A DNA stretch of 6,190 nucleotides from Candidatus Kaiserbacteria bacterium (GTDB lineage: Bacteria > Patescibacteriota > Minisyncoccia > Phycocordibacterales > UBA918): positions 1-6,190 of the forward strand of contig QKBW01000018.1 in the NCBI GenBank assembly GCA_003245875.1. The letters run 5' to 3'. How positions within the stretch are numbered: position 1 is the stretch's first letter; each line of letters opens with the position of its first letter. The notes under the pieces are model-generated. The model had not been told where the DNA came from. It ran no database searches and saw only the letters and a program-made list of their open reading frames with translations. Below, piece after piece: positions 5,587-6,190 of this stretch. The position numbers and the translations under genes are program-made.

Positions 5587-6190
5587 TTACTGTGTACTAT
5601 CAGCTGACAAATTTACGTTATAGTCGATAACTGATTGAAACTCAGCTAAACCATCCGCCCAAAGCTGGGGGTCATTCCCTGGATAGGCACGTGACCAGTC
5701 GCTCACATCGAGATCGTTCGCTGCCACCTTGGCCCGTTCAAAATAGGTAGTTGCCTCCACTGCGTGTCCCAAGCCACGCAATGCTAATCCATACATGTTC
5801 AAAAGCCAGGGGTGATCAGGATTTTGGGCCAAGCCAACCTCCAAAATAGGTATCATTATTTCGTAATCACCTTGGGCAAAATACACCCAAGACAAATCGG
5901 TACGCGCCCACGGACTATCTGGTATAAAAGTGAGATACTGTTGAAAGCCGGCAGCTGCCTTTTGCCAATCTGATGTCGCATGAGTCTCTCGTGCTTTATA
6001 CCCATTGGTCAGTCCGATCATGTAGTACACATTTGGTACCGCATCACCAAACAACTCGATCTGCTTGTCGAATTTATACAAAGCAGCATCAAAATCACCT
6101 TCCAAGAAATCAATGCGTCCCAACTGATACCATACAAACGCATTATCTTTATCTTCCAGTAGAGCCTGCTCGTAATAACGACGTGCTTTT
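5587..6190 (-). CDS. TPR-repeat protein, N-terminal part beyond the window
   Basis: The frame is open to the right edge, and I read 200 residues to the TAA at 5587-5589. They contain at least four tetratricopeptide units. One is at 16-49 (with the typical W-x-x-L-G and G-D-F-x-x-A pattern), one at about 50-91 carrying a short insertion (TNGYKARETHATSD), one at 92-125 (QGDYE), and one at 126-159 (NMYGLALRGLG, then ATTYFERA). The residues just before 16 (ARRYYEQAL) are the end of another unit, so the array continues off the window. The last 40 residues are a non-repeat tail ending NVNLSADSTQ. TPR arrays are protein-binding scaffolds. The full protein could be a stand-alone TPR protein or the C-terminus of something larger, such as an O-antigen-ligase-like membrane protein, and I cannot tell which. 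An internal TTG at 6121-6123 could be mistaken for the start but lies inside a repeat. It is 40 bases upstream of the surface-protein gene on the same strand. Confidence 0.88.
   Translation of the reverse strand, partial: KARRYYEQALLEDKDNAFVWYQLGRIDFLEGDFDAALYKFDKQIELFGDAVPNVYYMIGLTNGYKARETHATSDWQKAAAGFQQYLTFIPDSPWARTDLSWVYFAQGDYEIMIPILEVGLAQNPDHPWLLNMYGLALRGLGHAVEATTYFERAKVAANDLDVSDWSRAYPGNDPQLWADGLAEFQSVIDYNVNLSADSTQ

Noticed and set aside
1..6190. CRISPR arrays, tRNA or rRNA genes, insertion-sequence ends, phage or defence genes
   Set aside because: I saw no spaced direct repeats, no tRNA-like cloverleaf and no transposase, integrase or toxin-antitoxin signature. Gaps between genes are too short to hide most of them.

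Overview
The window reads as a piece of a compact bacterial chromosome and holds seven protein-coding genes with almost no spare DNA. Two genes run off the edges: an aldolase at the left and a TPR protein at the right. Several traits resemble the Candidate Phyla Radiation (Patescibacteria). Gaps within the forward operon are 3-5 nt, convincing Shine-Dalgarno sequences are lacking, two genes have promoter-like boxes almost touching the start codon, and a small PH-domain membrane protein lies opposite a large secreted CARDB-type adhesin. This placement is an inference from style, because the window has no rRNA or ribosomal protein. Visible stop codons are TAA or TAG, and no gene needs a recoded TGA.

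Layout. Bases 1-963 (minus) encode most of a class I fructose-1,6-bisphosphate aldolase. Its catalytic lysines and acidic residues are visible and its C-terminus lies beyond the left edge. It is divergent from a tight four-gene forward operon (1032-3166). That operon encodes a single-pass membrane-anchored helical protein of unknown function, the release-factor glutamine methyltransferase PrmC, a 69-residue two-helix membrane protein, and a two-helix membrane protein with a bacterial PH (bPH2) domain. The operon ends at a perfect 43-nt palindrome (3168-3210) that should terminate transcription from both sides. On its other side the minus strand carries a 775-residue secreted or membrane-anchored protein with three CARDB-like beta-sandwich repeats and a C-terminal Ig-like domain (3219-5546). 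Upstream of that lies the C-terminal 200 residues of a TPR-repeat protein (5587-6190).

Functionally the window mixes housekeeping (glycolysis or gluconeogenesis, translation termination) with envelope functions (three small membrane proteins, a surface protein, a TPR protein). I see no tRNA, rRNA, CRISPR array, insertion sequence, phage gene or recognisable defence system. The points most worth a second look are the near-leaderless promoter arrangement shared by two genes, the substitutions around conserved aldolase motifs, the Asp/Asn-rich repeat signature of the surface protein, and the uncharacterised small membrane proteins packed around prmC.
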